DNA from: JAGCJX01 sp045638645
GTDB lineage: Bacteria > Bacteroidota > Bacteroidia > Bacteroidales > UBA932
Direction of reading: 5' to 3'
Assembly (NCBI GenBank): GCA_045638645.1
Contig: JAZUBU010000005.1
Location: 1-64,000 of the forward strand
Length of the DNA stretch: 64,000 nucleotides
The translations under genes were made by a program, and so were the position numbers. This document shows, piece after piece, positions 45,615 to 53,875 of the stretch. The notes under the pieces were generated by a model. That model did not search any database, was not told the origin of the DNA, and was given only the letters and a program-made list of their open reading frames with translations. The stretch's first letter is position 1; each line of letters begins with the position of its first letter.

Positions 45615-46391
45615 CTAGAATGCATAGCCCAAGCTCACTCCAACGTTTCCTCCCAAAAATTCACTGCTTTCATAAAACATAGCCAAACTCCAGGCTCCAT
45701 GTCCCGCATCCTTGGTCCGATGACGAATACGTGTTCCAATCTCCACGCCCCCATATCCCACAACCATTTGATCACGTTCCGATGAATCACTAAACAAGAA
45801 ATTTCCCCCTAGCTTTGCACTAATGTACGGGGTTATTCGTCTCTTCAAAGCAGAATACTCAAAATTCAAGTAAACCGGCATAGAGGGCTTGTTGAAACAC
45901 TGCAATCCTGCACCCACCCCAAAAAAGAGATGATGATTAAAATGATAACCACGAACCAGGTTCATAGATATCGGATGGGCGAGGCCACCCGACATACTAA
46001 AACGCGTAGAATAACCGGTCGGATCGCCAATGTACTGCAAGCCGACCCGTTCACCCAATCGCTGCGCTCCTTTGTACCAGAACTGGGCTCCAATCACTGC
46101 AAGAATCCCTCCTGTTACCAATCCCGCATAACCGACAATCGGCAAGATAGGGGTTCCTGCATCTTCCGCAGGGTTGGGATGAGTCACATCGTAAATATAC
46201 TGAGCAGCCAAAACACCGGCGCCAAAGACAGCAACACCGCCTCCAAAGTACACCAGACTCTGCCCAACATCGTAGCTAAAGTTGGTCGGAGCCAATTGTG
46301 TGTCCTCAGTTACATATTGTGCATAGGCAGTATGAGAATCGACCAGAGACAATAATAAGACACTAACAATCAGGATATAAATTCTTTTCAT
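45615..46391 (-). CDS. Predicted outer-membrane protein, paralogue A
   Basis: A 258-residue secreted protein with a signal peptide ending near AYAQY. Two hydrophobic glycine-rich stretches (VYFGGGVAVFGAGVLAAQ and PIVGYAGLVTGGILAVIGAQ) are followed by a region of alternating strands ending in VGVSLGYAF, with aromatic terminal Phe as in outer-membrane barrels. It shares clear motifs with the protein at 53876-54703: a GDP-x-G(Y/F) motif, GYHF, a PYISAK/PFIGLK strand and GTRIRHR. These define a small family; no database family is recognised. It has its own well-formed promoter at 46540-46571. Confidence 0.75.
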   Translation of the reverse strand: MKRIYILIVSVLLLSLVDSHTAYAQYVTEDTQLAPTNFSYDVGQSLVYFGGGVAVFGAGVLAAQYIYDVTHPNPAEDAGTPILPIVGYAGLVTGGILAVIGAQFWYKGAQRLGERVGLQYIGDPTGYSTRFSMSGGLAHPISMNLVRGYHFNHHLFFGVGAGLQCFNKPSMPVYLNFEYSALKRRITPYISAKLGGNFLFSDSSERDQMVVGYGGVEIGTRIRHRTKDAGHGAWSLAMFYESSEFLGGNVGVSLGYAF

Positions 46392-46539
46392 GACTAAGGT
46401 AGTTTATAAATTAAAATTCGGTAAATTTTATGTTATTTGTGCATCCCGAAATCAGTACAAGACAGAAAATTATAGTTTTACTATTAATTCACTCAAATTT
46501 CATAAAGAAAGCAGACGGATCTGCCATACCTCAGTTTGG

Positions 46540-46571
46540 CAAATATAATATATCCTTAATAGAAATACAAA
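46540..46571 (-). promoter_or_regulatory. Consensus Bacteroidota promoter of paralogue A
   Basis: Read on the minus strand, TTTG (46568-46571) and TATATTTG (46540-46547) are separated by exactly 20 bases, matching the -33/-7 consensus. Transcription would begin near 46535, leaving a leader of about 145 bases before the gene at 46391. Confidence 0.7.
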
Positions 46572-46600
46572 CACAACTATTACACTAATCTTACTATCAG

Positions 46601-46666
46601 TTTAAACGATACTCCTGCAAAATACACCAGACTCTGCCCGACAGCGTAGCCAAAGTGCGTCGGGAC
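46601..46666 (-). pseudogene. Fragment of a third copy of the paralogue A/B family
   Basis: Minus-strand translation from 46666 reads VPTHFGYAVGQSLVYFAG, nearly the same as APTNFSYDVGQSLVYFGG in paralogue A, and the DNA matches 46243-46292 closely. There is no signal peptide before it and the similarity ends after about 18 codons. It lies just upstream of the promoter of paralogue A, as expected if a tandem duplicate was mostly deleted. The rest of the 46392-46738 gap holds that promoter, a terminator and AT-rich DNA with nothing else recognised. Confidence 0.75.
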
Positions 46667-46670
46667 AAAA

Positions 46671-46694
46671 AAAAGAGGCGATACCGCCTCTTTT
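46671..46694. terminator. Bidirectional hairpin terminator after the HAD hydrolase gene
   Basis: AAAAGAGGCG (46671-46680) and CGCCTCTTTT (46685-46694) pair perfectly around a four-base loop. On the minus strand the T-run extends to eight bases. It lies 45 bases beyond the HAD hydrolase stop. Confidence 0.8.
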
Positions 46695-46738
46695 AAGTAA
46701 CCTAAAATTAACCTATAAAAACTATCTTCATCTTCGGT

Positions 46739-47488
46739 TTATTCATATCCAAAATTCGTACCAATCTCCAACAGATCATCAACAAATAATTTCAGATTCT
46801 TATATTTCAACAGGTTAGAATGATCAAATTCTTCAACAACCTCCACAAACCACGTGAATTCCGAGGGGATATAGCAGGCCGACCCGCCCAATTCCAAGAC
46901 CGGAGCGATGTCTGACTTGAAGGAATTTCCTACCATCAACAATTCCTCAGGCCGACAGTTCATCGTTTGGCAAAGTCGCCGGTAATTCAACACATCCTTC
47001 TCTACCATGATTTGGATGTGGTCAAAATAGGACTCCAGGCCCGAAGCCTTGAGCTTATCCATTTGTTCCTGCAAATCACCCTTACTTGCCAAAACTAGTT
47101 TCCAGCGGCCACTGGCTTTCAGACGTTCCAACGATTCTCGGACTCCCGGAAAGATTTCTATGTGGGGTGTCATCAAAAATTTCCCATAATCCGCAATGGT
47201 TCGTACCTCTTCCGCTGTCAAATGAAGAGATCCGGCCACACCAGCCCGCTCTTTCAGCTGCAGGGCACATTCCATCATCGTCAGGGTGAATGCCTTGGCA
47301 CCATAACCAAAATTGGGGAGCATCCAGGTATGTTCGAGCTCCATCAGCAGCGCATAATTGCTCTCCGGGGTCCCGTAACCGGAAAAATACCGACAGAACG
47401 ATTGCTCGATCTGCCGGTAATTCTGTTCGTTCGCCCATAGGGTATCGTCCGCATCCAGCGCCAATACCTTGATCGGACTTGTCAGCAT
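46739..47488 (-). CDS. HAD-superfamily hydrolase
   Basis: A 249-residue haloacid dehalogenase-type phosphatase. Motif I is LALDADDTLW with the Asp nucleophile, motif II is KLVLASKGD, and motif III/IV is LMVGNSFKSDI. A helical cap lies between motifs I and II. Phosphate ester hydrolysis is expected; the substrate is unknown. The gene follows the cyclophilin lipoprotein gene by three bases, so the two are likely in one transcript that ends at the hairpin at 46671-46694. Confidence 0.9.
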   Translation of the reverse strand: MLTSPIKVLALDADDTLWANEQNYRQIEQSFCRYFSGYGTPESNYALLMELEHTWMLPNFGYGAKAFTLTMMECALQLKERAGVAGSLHLTAEEVRTIADYGKFLMTPHIEIFPGVRESLERLKASGRWKLVLASKGDLQEQMDKLKASGLESYFDHIQIMVEKDVLNYRRLCQTMNCRPEELLMVGNSFKSDIAPVLELGGSACYIPSEFTWFVEVVEEFDHSNLLKYKNLKLFVDDLLEIGTNFGYE

Positions 47489-47491
47489 AGC

Positions 47492-48160
47492 CTATTCTTG
47501 GGGAGCTGCGGTAACAGGAAGGATGCACAAAATACGAACATCTTCCAACGGACGGTCTTTGGGGTTGGTTTGTTTGGCGGCAATGGAGTCAATCACATCC
47601 AAACCATTCACGGTTTCGCCGAAAATCGTGTATTGGCCATCCAAATGTACGCAATGCTTTTCATCGTGCACCAGATAGAATTGGGATCCGGAAGACTCAC
47701 GGCGCGGGTTCACGAAATCTCCCTGACGAGCTGCGGCCAAAGCTCCCTTTTTGTGGGTGTAATGAGGCAGGATCTCCGCGGGAACGGTATAACCGGGGCC
47801 ACCGGTTCCGTACAGATCCGGGTTGTCAAAACTTTTGGTCAACGGGTCACCGGTCTGGATCATGAAACCGTTGATGACACGGTGAAACAAAACATTGTCA
47901 TAAAAACCTTCCGATACCAGTTTCAAGAAGTTGGCTCGGTGTTTCGGGGTGTCTTCGTACAATTTGATGCGGATGGTACCTTCGGTTGTCACCACATCCA
48001 ACAGCGTTTGCGGAGCTGCCTTTTCCGGATTAAAATCTTCGTTCAAGTTCATAGTTGTTTCTTCCTGAGGGGTCGCCTCCTGGTTCTTGCCGGAACGGTT
48101 TCCACAAGACGCAAAAAGCAATCCCGTAATTATCAATAAACTAAATAATTTAATACGCAT
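47492..48160 (-). CDS. Lipoprotein cyclophilin-type peptidyl-prolyl isomerase
   Basis: A 222-residue cyclophilin that isomerises X-Pro bonds during folding of envelope proteins. The start at 48160 (MRIKLFSLLIITG) gives a lipoprotein signal ending FASC, Cys near residue 19, followed by a Gln/Glu-rich tether. The catalytic domain has LYEDTPKHRANFLKL, FHRVINGFMIQTGDP, SSGSQFYLVHD and a shortened loop like bacterial cyclophilins. It is probably tethered in the periplasmic face of a membrane. The HAD gene follows directly; the flippase gene is divergent, with 95 bases between starts. Confidence 0.94.
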   Translation of the reverse strand: MRIKLFSLLIITGLLFASCGNRSGKNQEATPQEETTMNLNEDFNPEKAAPQTLLDVVTTEGTIRIKLYEDTPKHRANFLKLVSEGFYDNVLFHRVINGFMIQTGDPLTKSFDNPDLYGTGGPGYTVPAEILPHYTHKKGALAAARQGDFVNPRRESSGSQFYLVHDEKHCVHLDGQYTIFGETVNGLDVIDSIAAKQTNPKDRPLEDVRILCILPVTAAPQE

Positions 48161-48255
48161 AATGCAAAGCTTTAAGAATTTTGTTTGTAATTTTGTCTTC
48201 CCCTTGCTGCACAAGTAGTGCACAAATTTATCATTTTTTCAGAACTCACGCAAAA

Positions 48256-49746
48256 ATGTCTCAGAAAGCACCGGGAGCCCTTCGGAAACTGGCAGGAGAA
48301 ACCGCCATTTATGGGATGAGTACCATCCTGGCCCGATTCATCAATTTCCTGTTTGTCCCCCTCTATACCTACATCCTTTCGACCACGGACTATGGTATCC
48401 TCACCGAATTCATGGCCTACATCGCGCTCCTGCAAGTTGCCTTGTTGCTCGGACTGGAAACCGGCTGCTTTCGGTTTGCCAACCGGGAAGGGAACGAGCC
48501 CAACGCCGTCTTCTCCAATGCTTACCTGGCGGTCAGCGCCGTTTCCATCACGACCCTGCTGCTGTTAGGGGGATTTTCGGAGACCTTGGCCCAACGCATG
48601 GGGTATGCAGACAGTCGAATCTGCTATTGGCTTATCGGGCTGATTCTGGCAATGGACTCCACCACCGCCATCCTTTTTGCCCGACTCCGGTTTGAAGGCA
48701 AAGCCTGGCGTTTTGCCGGTATCAAGACGCTGAAGATTCTGACCGAGACAGGCACCAACCTCCTGCTGTTCTTGGTTTTCCCGTCGTTTGCAGCAACACA
48801 CCCAGACCACTTCCTACTGACATTCCTCCCGGCCACGCCTAACTTCGTGTATCCGATTTTTGCCATTTTCGTCAGTTGCATCGTTGCCTTCCTGCTGCTG
48901 CTACCGGACTTGTTCCGACTGAAATTCCGTCTTGACAAAGGGCTGTCTATGGCCATGCTCCGGTATTCCCTGCCCCTGATGCTGGCTGCCCTGCCGGGTA
49001 TTGTCAACGATTTCCTGGACCGGATTCTCTTCCGGTTTTTCCACGTGGACCAGACCTTGTGGCAATCGGATTTGGGAATTTACCAGGCAGCCGTCAAGTT
49101 GGCCGTGATCATGTCCCTGTTTGTACAGATGTTCCGTTATGCTGCCGAACCGTTCTTTTTTTCCCGCGCCAAAGACAAAAACTCCCCGCAACTCTACGCC
49201 AAAGTCATGGAATATTTCGTAGCGTTCTGCCTGCTGATTTTCCTGGGCGTAACCTTATACATTGACCTGTTCCAGCTGTTGCTCGGCCGGGATTTCCGGG
49301 CAGGTATGGGCATCGTCCCCATCATGCTGCTGAGCTACCTGATGCTGGGGATGCTGTACAACGTCTCCATGTGGTACAAGCTTTCTGACCGCTCCGGCTA
49401 CGCCATCTGGATCACCCTGCTTGGGTTGGTTGTCAGTGCGGTCATCAACATTGTCTTTTTGCCCAAATATTCCTACTGGGCGGCTGCCTGGGGACATTTC
49501 GGAAGCTACGGCGTTATGCTCGTCTTCAGTACACTGCTGGGGAACAAATACTACCCCATCCCCTACCGCTGGGGACGCATCCTGTCGATTGCCGCTCTGG
49601 CTTTGGGACTGTTCACCGTGGCCTGCTGTCTGCCCGACATGGCCCTGGTGCCCAAACTCATCGTACACACCCTGTTAATTCTACTTTACCTGGTCATCTA
49701 TTATTTCGGATATGAACATAAAAATCGTAAACAAATCCCCCTTTGA
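48256..49746 (+). CDS. Polysaccharide flippase of the MOP/Wzx-like type
   Basis: A 496-residue membrane protein with about 14 hydrophobic segments and the N-terminal pattern typical of oligosaccharide flippases (ETAIYGMSTILARFINFLF, PLYTYILSTTDYGILTEFM). Such proteins move lipid-linked sugars across the inner membrane. The start at 48256 (MSQKAPGALRKLAGE) is chosen because the 25 codons before it have no family character. The end overlaps dut by 35 bases, and murF follows, so a flippase-dut-murF operon is likely. Whether it moves O-antigen-like, capsular or other lipid-linked sugar is not shown. Confidence 0.88.
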   Translation: MSQKAPGALRKLAGETAIYGMSTILARFINFLFVPLYTYILSTTDYGILTEFMAYIALLQVALLLGLETGCFRFANREGNEPNAVFSNAYLAVSAVSITTLLLLGGFSETLAQRMGYADSRICYWLIGLILAMDSTTAILFARLRFEGKAWRFAGIKTLKILTETGTNLLLFLVFPSFAATHPDHFLLTFLPATPNFVYPIFAIFVSCIVAFLLLLPDLFRLKFRLDKGLSMAMLRYSLPLMLAALPGIVNDFLDRILFRFFHVDQTLWQSDLGIYQAAVKLAVIMSLFVQMFRYAAEPFFFSRAKDKNSPQLYAKVMEYFVAFCLLIFLGVTLYIDLFQLLLGRDFRAGMGIVPIMLLSYLMLGMLYNVSMWYKLSDRSGYAIWITLLGLVVSAVINIVFLPKYSYWAAAWGHFGSYGVMLVFSTLLGNKYYPIPYRWGRILSIAALALGLFTVACCLPDMALVPKLIVHTLLILLYLVIYYFGYEHKNRKQIPL

Positions 49747-50152
49747 TCTGCCCCGCTATGCTACGGCAGCAGCGGCTGGCATGGACTTGCGGGCCAACCT
49801 GGAGAAACCCGTCGTCCTGGCTCCCTTGCAACGGATGATTGTGCCAACCGGCCTGAGTATTGAACTGCCTATCGGTTACGAAGCGCAGGTCCGTCCCCGC
49901 AGCGGACTGGCCGCAAAACACGGTATCACCGTTCTGAATGCCCCGGGCACCATCGATGCCGATTACCGTGGTGACATTGGCGTCATCCTGATCAACCTCT
50001 CAGACCAACCCTTTGAGATTGTCCCCGGCGAACGCATCGCACAAATGGTCATTGCCCGTCACGAACAGGCAGAATGGATGGAAGTATCCTCGGTAGAAGC
50101 CCTCGCAGACAGCGAGCGCGGAGCCGGTGGATTTGGCTCAACCGGAAAATAG
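49712..50152 (+). CDS. dut: Deoxyuridine 5'-triphosphate nucleotidohydrolase
   Basis: A 146-residue trimeric dUTPase that hydrolyses dUTP to dUMP and keeps uracil out of DNA. All five motifs are visible in order: AGMDLRA, RPRSGLAAKHGI, the APGTIDADYRGDIG substrate loop, ERIAQMV, and the glycine-rich RGAGGFGSTG at the C-terminus. The start overlaps the flippase gene by 35 bases, an unusually long overlap, but the family N-terminus begins at this Met. Confidence 0.97.
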   Translation: MNIKIVNKSPFDLPRYATAAAAGMDLRANLEKPVVLAPLQRMIVPTGLSIELPIGYEAQVRPRSGLAAKHGITVLNAPGTIDADYRGDIGVILINLSDQPFEIVPGERIAQMVIARHEQAEWMEVSSVEALADSERGAGGFGSTGK

Positions 50153-50153
50153 A

Positions 50154-51497
50154 ATGCGCATGGACTTGAAAGAACTTCACAAACGGTTCACCGATTCCAA
50201 AGGTGTTTCCAAAGACAGCCGGGACACCCATGGCAAGCTGTACATTGCCCTGAGGGGAGAACGTTTTGACGGCAATGATTTTGCATTGTCCGCCCTGGAA
50301 AATGGTGCAGTCGCTGCCATCGTAGCGGCAGACAGTCCGGTGGCCAACGATCCCAAGTACGAAGGATTGCGAAACGAGGGACAACTCATCGTCGTGGAAG
50401 ATCCCCTGAGAACCTTACAGGACCTGGCACGGTTCCACCGGAGCCGCTTCCGCATCCCCGTCATCGCCTTGACCGGAACCAACGGAAAAACAACCACCAA
50501 AGAACTCATCCGAACCGTCCTGGCCACCAAATACCGGGTAACCGCCACACAAGGCAACCTGAACAACCACATCGGCGTCCCGCTGACCTTGCTGGACATC
50601 CATTCGGAGACAGAAATTGCCGTCGTTGAAATGGGAGCAAGCGCCCCGGGAGAAATCCGACTGCTGGCCTCCATCGCACTGCCTACGTTCGGTCTTATTA
50701 CCAATGTGGGAACCGCCCACATCCTGGGTTTCGGCTCCTTTGACGGAGTCAAACAAACCAAAGGAGAACTGTACGACTACCTGCAACGGACCGCCGACAC
50801 GGCTTTTGTGAACGCGGACAACGGACATCTGGTTGAAATGGCCCGTATGCGTCCCGACCTTCGCACCCACTTTTACGGCAAACAGCAACAGTCCGCGCGG
50901 ATACTCCCCGCCGATTGGGAGCATCCCTTCCTGCGCCTGGAATTTGAATCCGAAGGCGTTCTGGAAACCAATCTCATCGGCAACTACAACGCCGACAACG
51001 TTTTGGGAGCCTTGGCCATTGCCGCCCATTTTGAGGTACCGAAAGAACTGGCTTGGAAAGCCTTGGCTTCCTATCAGCCGGCCAACAACCGGTCCCAACT
51101 GCTGAAGACCGAAAGGAACCTGCTGATTGTGGATGCCTACAATGCCAATCCCTCCAGCATGGCGGCCGCCCTGGACAGCTTTGACAGCATTGCCTACCCC
51201 AACAAGGGCGTCATCCTCGGCGATATGCGGGAATTGGGAACCGTCTCAGAAACAGAACACCGCCAGGTACTCCAACGCCTCCAATCCATGACCTTGGAGA
51301 AAGTATGGCTGGTAGGCAGTGAGTTTCGGGCACAACAGTCGGCATGGACGCAGACGAAGAACCCGGACGACGTCCGTTTTTACGACGATGTAGAATCCTT
51401 GAAACAAGACCTGAACCAAAATACGCCCAATGGCATGACCTGGCTCATCAAGGGTTCCAATGGCATCGGGCTGCAAAAGATTTTGGAGGACCTGTAG
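50154..51497 (+). CDS. murF: UDP-N-acetylmuramoyl-tripeptide--D-alanyl-D-alanine ligase
   Basis: A 447-residue Mur ligase that adds D-Ala-D-Ala to the UDP-MurNAc tripeptide, the last cytoplasmic step before lipid I. Motifs: ALTGTNGKTTTKELI for ATP, NLNNHIGVPLTLL, VEMGASAPGEI, and NNRSQLLKTERNLLIVDAYNA. The start at 50154 is one base after the dut stop; an in-frame ATG two codons later is equally possible. Ddl, which makes its second substrate, is at 27664-28644. The end faces the convergent glycosyltransferase gene four bases away. Confidence 0.96.
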   Translation: MRMDLKELHKRFTDSKGVSKDSRDTHGKLYIALRGERFDGNDFALSALENGAVAAIVAADSPVANDPKYEGLRNEGQLIVVEDPLRTLQDLARFHRSRFRIPVIALTGTNGKTTTKELIRTVLATKYRVTATQGNLNNHIGVPLTLLDIHSETEIAVVEMGASAPGEIRLLASIALPTFGLITNVGTAHILGFGSFDGVKQTKGELYDYLQRTADTAFVNADNGHLVEMARMRPDLRTHFYGKQQQSARILPADWEHPFLRLEFESEGVLETNLIGNYNADNVLGALAIAAHFEVPKELAWKALASYQPANNRSQLLKTERNLLIVDAYNANPSSMAAALDSFDSIAYPNKGVILGDMRELGTVSETEHRQVLQRLQSMTLEKVWLVGSEFRAQQSAWTQTKNPDDVRFYDDVESLKQDLNQNTPNGMTWLIKGSNGIGLQKILEDL

Positions 51498-51501
51498 TCC
51501 G

Positions 51502-52506
51502 TCATGAATGTTTCCGAAGCCGCCACCACGCTTGGATCAACGTAGTTCTTGGCAATGCAACAGAAGTCAACTGTTCCGGACGGACCAGTTGATTTTTGTT
51601 TTTGAAATAATCCCTATGAGCTTGCACTATGCTCTTGACAAAGCTCCATTTGCCGGTCAGAAAGTAAACGACACCAATTCCCCCATCCACACAAAGGCGT
51701 AGGAAAATCCGGAATCTCCGGAAGGAAAGAGGCAGGTTCTTGTACAACATGAAGAGGTTGTTCCTGAAATTCAGGTAAAGTTTCCGGGGAGAATTGTTCG
51801 GCAAGGTCCCCCCTCCGACATGATAAATCACAGACTCAGGAACCACCCACACCTGATAGCCCAAAGACTGTACCCGCCAACACAAATCAATCTCTTCCAT
51901 GTGGGCAAAAAACAAATCGTCCAGACCTCCCGTCCGGGCATAAAGTGACGTACGGATCAGAAAGGATGTTCCAGATGCCCAGAAAACCGGCTTTGCCGTA
52001 TCGTATTGCCCCCGGTCCGGCACCACCGTTGAGAAGACGCGTCCCTGGCAATATGGGAATCCAAACCAGTCAATCAATCCCCCACCCGCTCCAGCGTGCT
52101 CAAAATACTCGGGCCGGGCATAGGAACGGACCTTCGGAGAACAAACACCGATTTCGGGCTGACGATCCATCCGGTTCACCAGAGCCGACAACCAGCCCTG
52201 AGTCACCTCAACATCCGAATTCAACAGCAGGAAATAATCAAAATGCTCCTCCCAAGTCTGCAGAACTGAAAAGGCACGGTTGTATCCTCCTGTAAACCCA
52301 TAGTTCTGATCCAACAGAATCAGGCGAACCTCCGGGTGCATTTGCTGAAGCCATACGACAGAACCATCCGAGGAACCATTGTCTGCCACGACCAACGTAG
52401 CCATCCCCTGACGAATTTCCTCGGTACGTTCCAGAATCACAGGCAGAAACTGCTGCAGGAAATGCAGTCCGTTCCAATTCAAGATCACAATTGCGGTTGT
52501 TCCCAT
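51502..52506 (-). CDS. Family 2 glycosyltransferase
   Basis: A 334-residue GT-A-fold transferase: IVILNWNGLHFL begins the nucleotide-binding domain, VADNGSSDGSV follows, and the metal-binding D-x-D-like motif is LLNSDVEV. The middle has the conserved HMEEIDLCWRVQSLGY, and basic and hydrophobic residues near the C-terminus (SFRRFRIFLRLCVDGGIG) may bind the membrane. It resembles rhamnosyltransferase-like enzymes of surface polysaccharide synthesis, but donor and acceptor are unknown. The start at 52506 skips two codons of an alternative. A TAATTTTG -7 box lies at 52525-52532 on the minus strand. Confidence 0.9.
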   Translation of the reverse strand: MGTTAIVILNWNGLHFLQQFLPVILERTEEIRQGMATLVVADNGSSDGSVVWLQQMHPEVRLILLDQNYGFTGGYNRAFSVLQTWEEHFDYFLLLNSDVEVTQGWLSALVNRMDRQPEIGVCSPKVRSYARPEYFEHAGAGGGLIDWFGFPYCQGRVFSTVVPDRGQYDTAKPVFWASGTSFLIRTSLYARTGGLDDLFFAHMEEIDLCWRVQSLGYQVWVVPESVIYHVGGGTLPNNSPRKLYLNFRNNLFMLYKNLPLSFRRFRIFLRLCVDGGIGVVYFLTGKWSFVKSIVQAHRDYFKNKNQLVRPEQLTSVALPRTTLIQAWWRLRKHS

Positions 52507-52622
52507 ATCCATTCAAGCTTCGGACAAAATTAAACAAAATAATGTATCCGTGGCACGGACTTTGAAATTGAATGGAGCAGATAGTTTTTTTCATAGGTTA
52601 GACAAAAAAGGGACAATTTTTC

Positions 52623-52655
52623 TTTGGAGGATTGTCTCTTTTTTATTTACCTTTG
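52623..52655 (+). promoter_or_regulatory. Consensus promoter of rpsP-rimM
   Basis: TTTG (52623-52626) and TACCTTTG (52648-52655) are 21 bases apart, a full match to the Bacteroidota -33/-7 pattern. The predicted leader before rpsP is about 55 bases. Confidence 0.7.
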
Positions 52656-52717
52656 CACGCCTTTTCTCGAGCAGATAAGGAAGTTATTGATTTATTAACT
52701 TTTAAAACCCATTTACA

Positions 52718-53263
52718 ATGGCTGTTAAAATTCGCTTGTCCCGCCACGGTAAGAAAGATTACGCTTTCTATCACGTAGTAGTAGCCGATAGCCGCGCACC
52801 CCGGGATGGTCGCTTCATCGAACGCATCGGTTCTTACAACCCCAACACCAACCCTGCAACCATCAACTTGAATGTTGACCGTGCATTGGCATGGTTGAAC
52901 AACGGTGCACAACCGACCGACACTTGCCGTCGCATTTTGTCTTACGAAGGTGTATTGTTGAAAAAACACTTGGAAGGTGGTGTAAAGAAAGGTGCTTTCA
53001 CTGCTGAAGTAGCGGAACAAAAATGGAATGCTTGGAAAGCTGAAAAAGATGCGAAATTGGCTGGCCGCAAACAACAAATTTGCGACGAAAAGAAACAACT
53101 CGCAAAAGCAGGTTTGGAAGCTGAAGCAAAAGTAAACCGCGAAAGAGCGGAAGCTATTGCTCAACGCAAAGCTGAAGAAGCTGCTGCTGCTGCAGAAGCC
53201 GCTGCACAAGCTGCCGCTGAAGCTGCTGAAGCTGAAGCAACCGCTGAAAATCCTGAAGCGTAA
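52718..53263 (+). CDS. rpsP: 30S ribosomal protein S16 with a long Ala/Glu-rich tail
   Basis: S16 (bS16) assembles early into the 30S body. Residues 1-80 are the conserved protein (VKIRLSRHGKKDYAFYHVVVADSR, GRFIERIGSYNP, ALAWLNNGAQPTDTCRRIL). Beyond that, about 100 extra residues form a Lys- then Ala/Glu-rich, probably helical tail. Such extensions are common in Bacteroidota S16, though this one is extreme at 181 residues in all. Codons are strongly biased to those of highly expressed genes. There is no Shine-Dalgarno sequence before the ATG. rimM follows after four bases. Confidence 0.96.
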   Translation: MAVKIRLSRHGKKDYAFYHVVVADSRAPRDGRFIERIGSYNPNTNPATINLNVDRALAWLNNGAQPTDTCRRILSYEGVLLKKHLEGGVKKGAFTAEVAEQKWNAWKAEKDAKLAGRKQQICDEKKQLAKAGLEAEAKVNRERAEAIAQRKAEEAAAAAEAAAQAAAEAAEAEATAENPEA

Positions 53264-53267
53264 TCAA

Positions 53268-53774
53268 ATGCTCTCGGCCAACGATAAATTCTTGCCGATT
53301 GCACAGGTAATAAAGTCCTACGGCACTGAGGGAGAGGTCATGATCTCCGTATTCCCCCAAATGCCGGAAGATTTGGACATCCAAGAACCGGTATTCTTCT
53401 TTTTTGAAGGACTACCGGTTCCTTTCTTTTTTGAATCCATCGATTTCCGGGGCAACCGTGCCCGGGTCAAATTCGAAGGCATTGATTCCCTGGAAGCGGC
53501 CGACGAATTGAGCAAAATGAAAATCTTCCTGCCTGCCGAACAGCTGGATACCGAAGAAGACGAAACCTTATTTCTCATTGGATTCACCTTATACGATGCC
53601 TCCGAACAACTCCGGGGCACCGTCCAAGATTTGCACGATTTCGGTGGCAATCTCTGCTTGGCTGTCGAAACACCCGACGGTGAAGAAGCCCTCTACCCCT
53701 TCCACGAAGACTTGATTTGCGGCCTTAACGAAGACGAAAAAATTCTGATCCTCACCATTCCCGAAGGACTGTAG
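53268..53774 (+). CDS. rimM: Ribosome maturation factor RimM
   Basis: A 168-residue 30S maturation factor that binds S19 and aids 16S processing. The N-terminal domain starts FLPIAQVIKSYGTEGEVMI, and the C-terminal PRC-barrel shows LIGFTLYDASEQLRGTVQDL and a hydrophobic strand ending LILTIPEGL. The start at 53268 is fixed by the family N-terminus four bases after rpsP; the open frame upstream of it is a shadow of rpsP. The usual partners trmD and rplS do not follow. Confidence 0.94.
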   Translation: MLSANDKFLPIAQVIKSYGTEGEVMISVFPQMPEDLDIQEPVFFFFEGLPVPFFFESIDFRGNRARVKFEGIDSLEAADELSKMKIFLPAEQLDTEEDETLFLIGFTLYDASEQLRGTVQDLHDFGGNLCLAVETPDGEEALYPFHEDLICGLNEDEKILILTIPEGL

Positions 53775-53811
53775 TTTTTCAAATACCCCCAAAAAACCGA
53801 TCCTACCGATC

Positions 53812-53853
53812 TGAGAATTTTCTCATTTATCTGAGAATTTTCTCATACATTTG
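53812..53853 (+). promoter_or_regulatory. Two tandem palindromes next to a -7 box, probable operator-promoter
   Basis: TGAGAATTTTCTCA occurs at 53812-53825 and again at 53832-53845. Each is a six-base inverted repeat with a two-base centre, and the copies are 20 bases apart, close to two turns of DNA. The second copy abuts TACATTTG (53846-53853), a perfect -7 box, and the pair covers the -33 region. A dimeric regulator bound here would block or contact RNA polymerase. The next gene starts at 53876. Confidence 0.6.
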
Positions 53854-53875
53854 TCGCATAATCTATGAACCAACA

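Noticed and set aside
53157..53267. N-terminal extension of RimM by 37 residues
   Set aside because: The extension is the out-of-frame reading of the rpsP tail; the RimM family starts at the Met at 53268.
53812..53845. Tandem palindromes read as a rimM terminator
   Set aside because: The six-base stems with two-base centres are not followed by a T-run, and a promoter box adjoins them, so an operator fits better.
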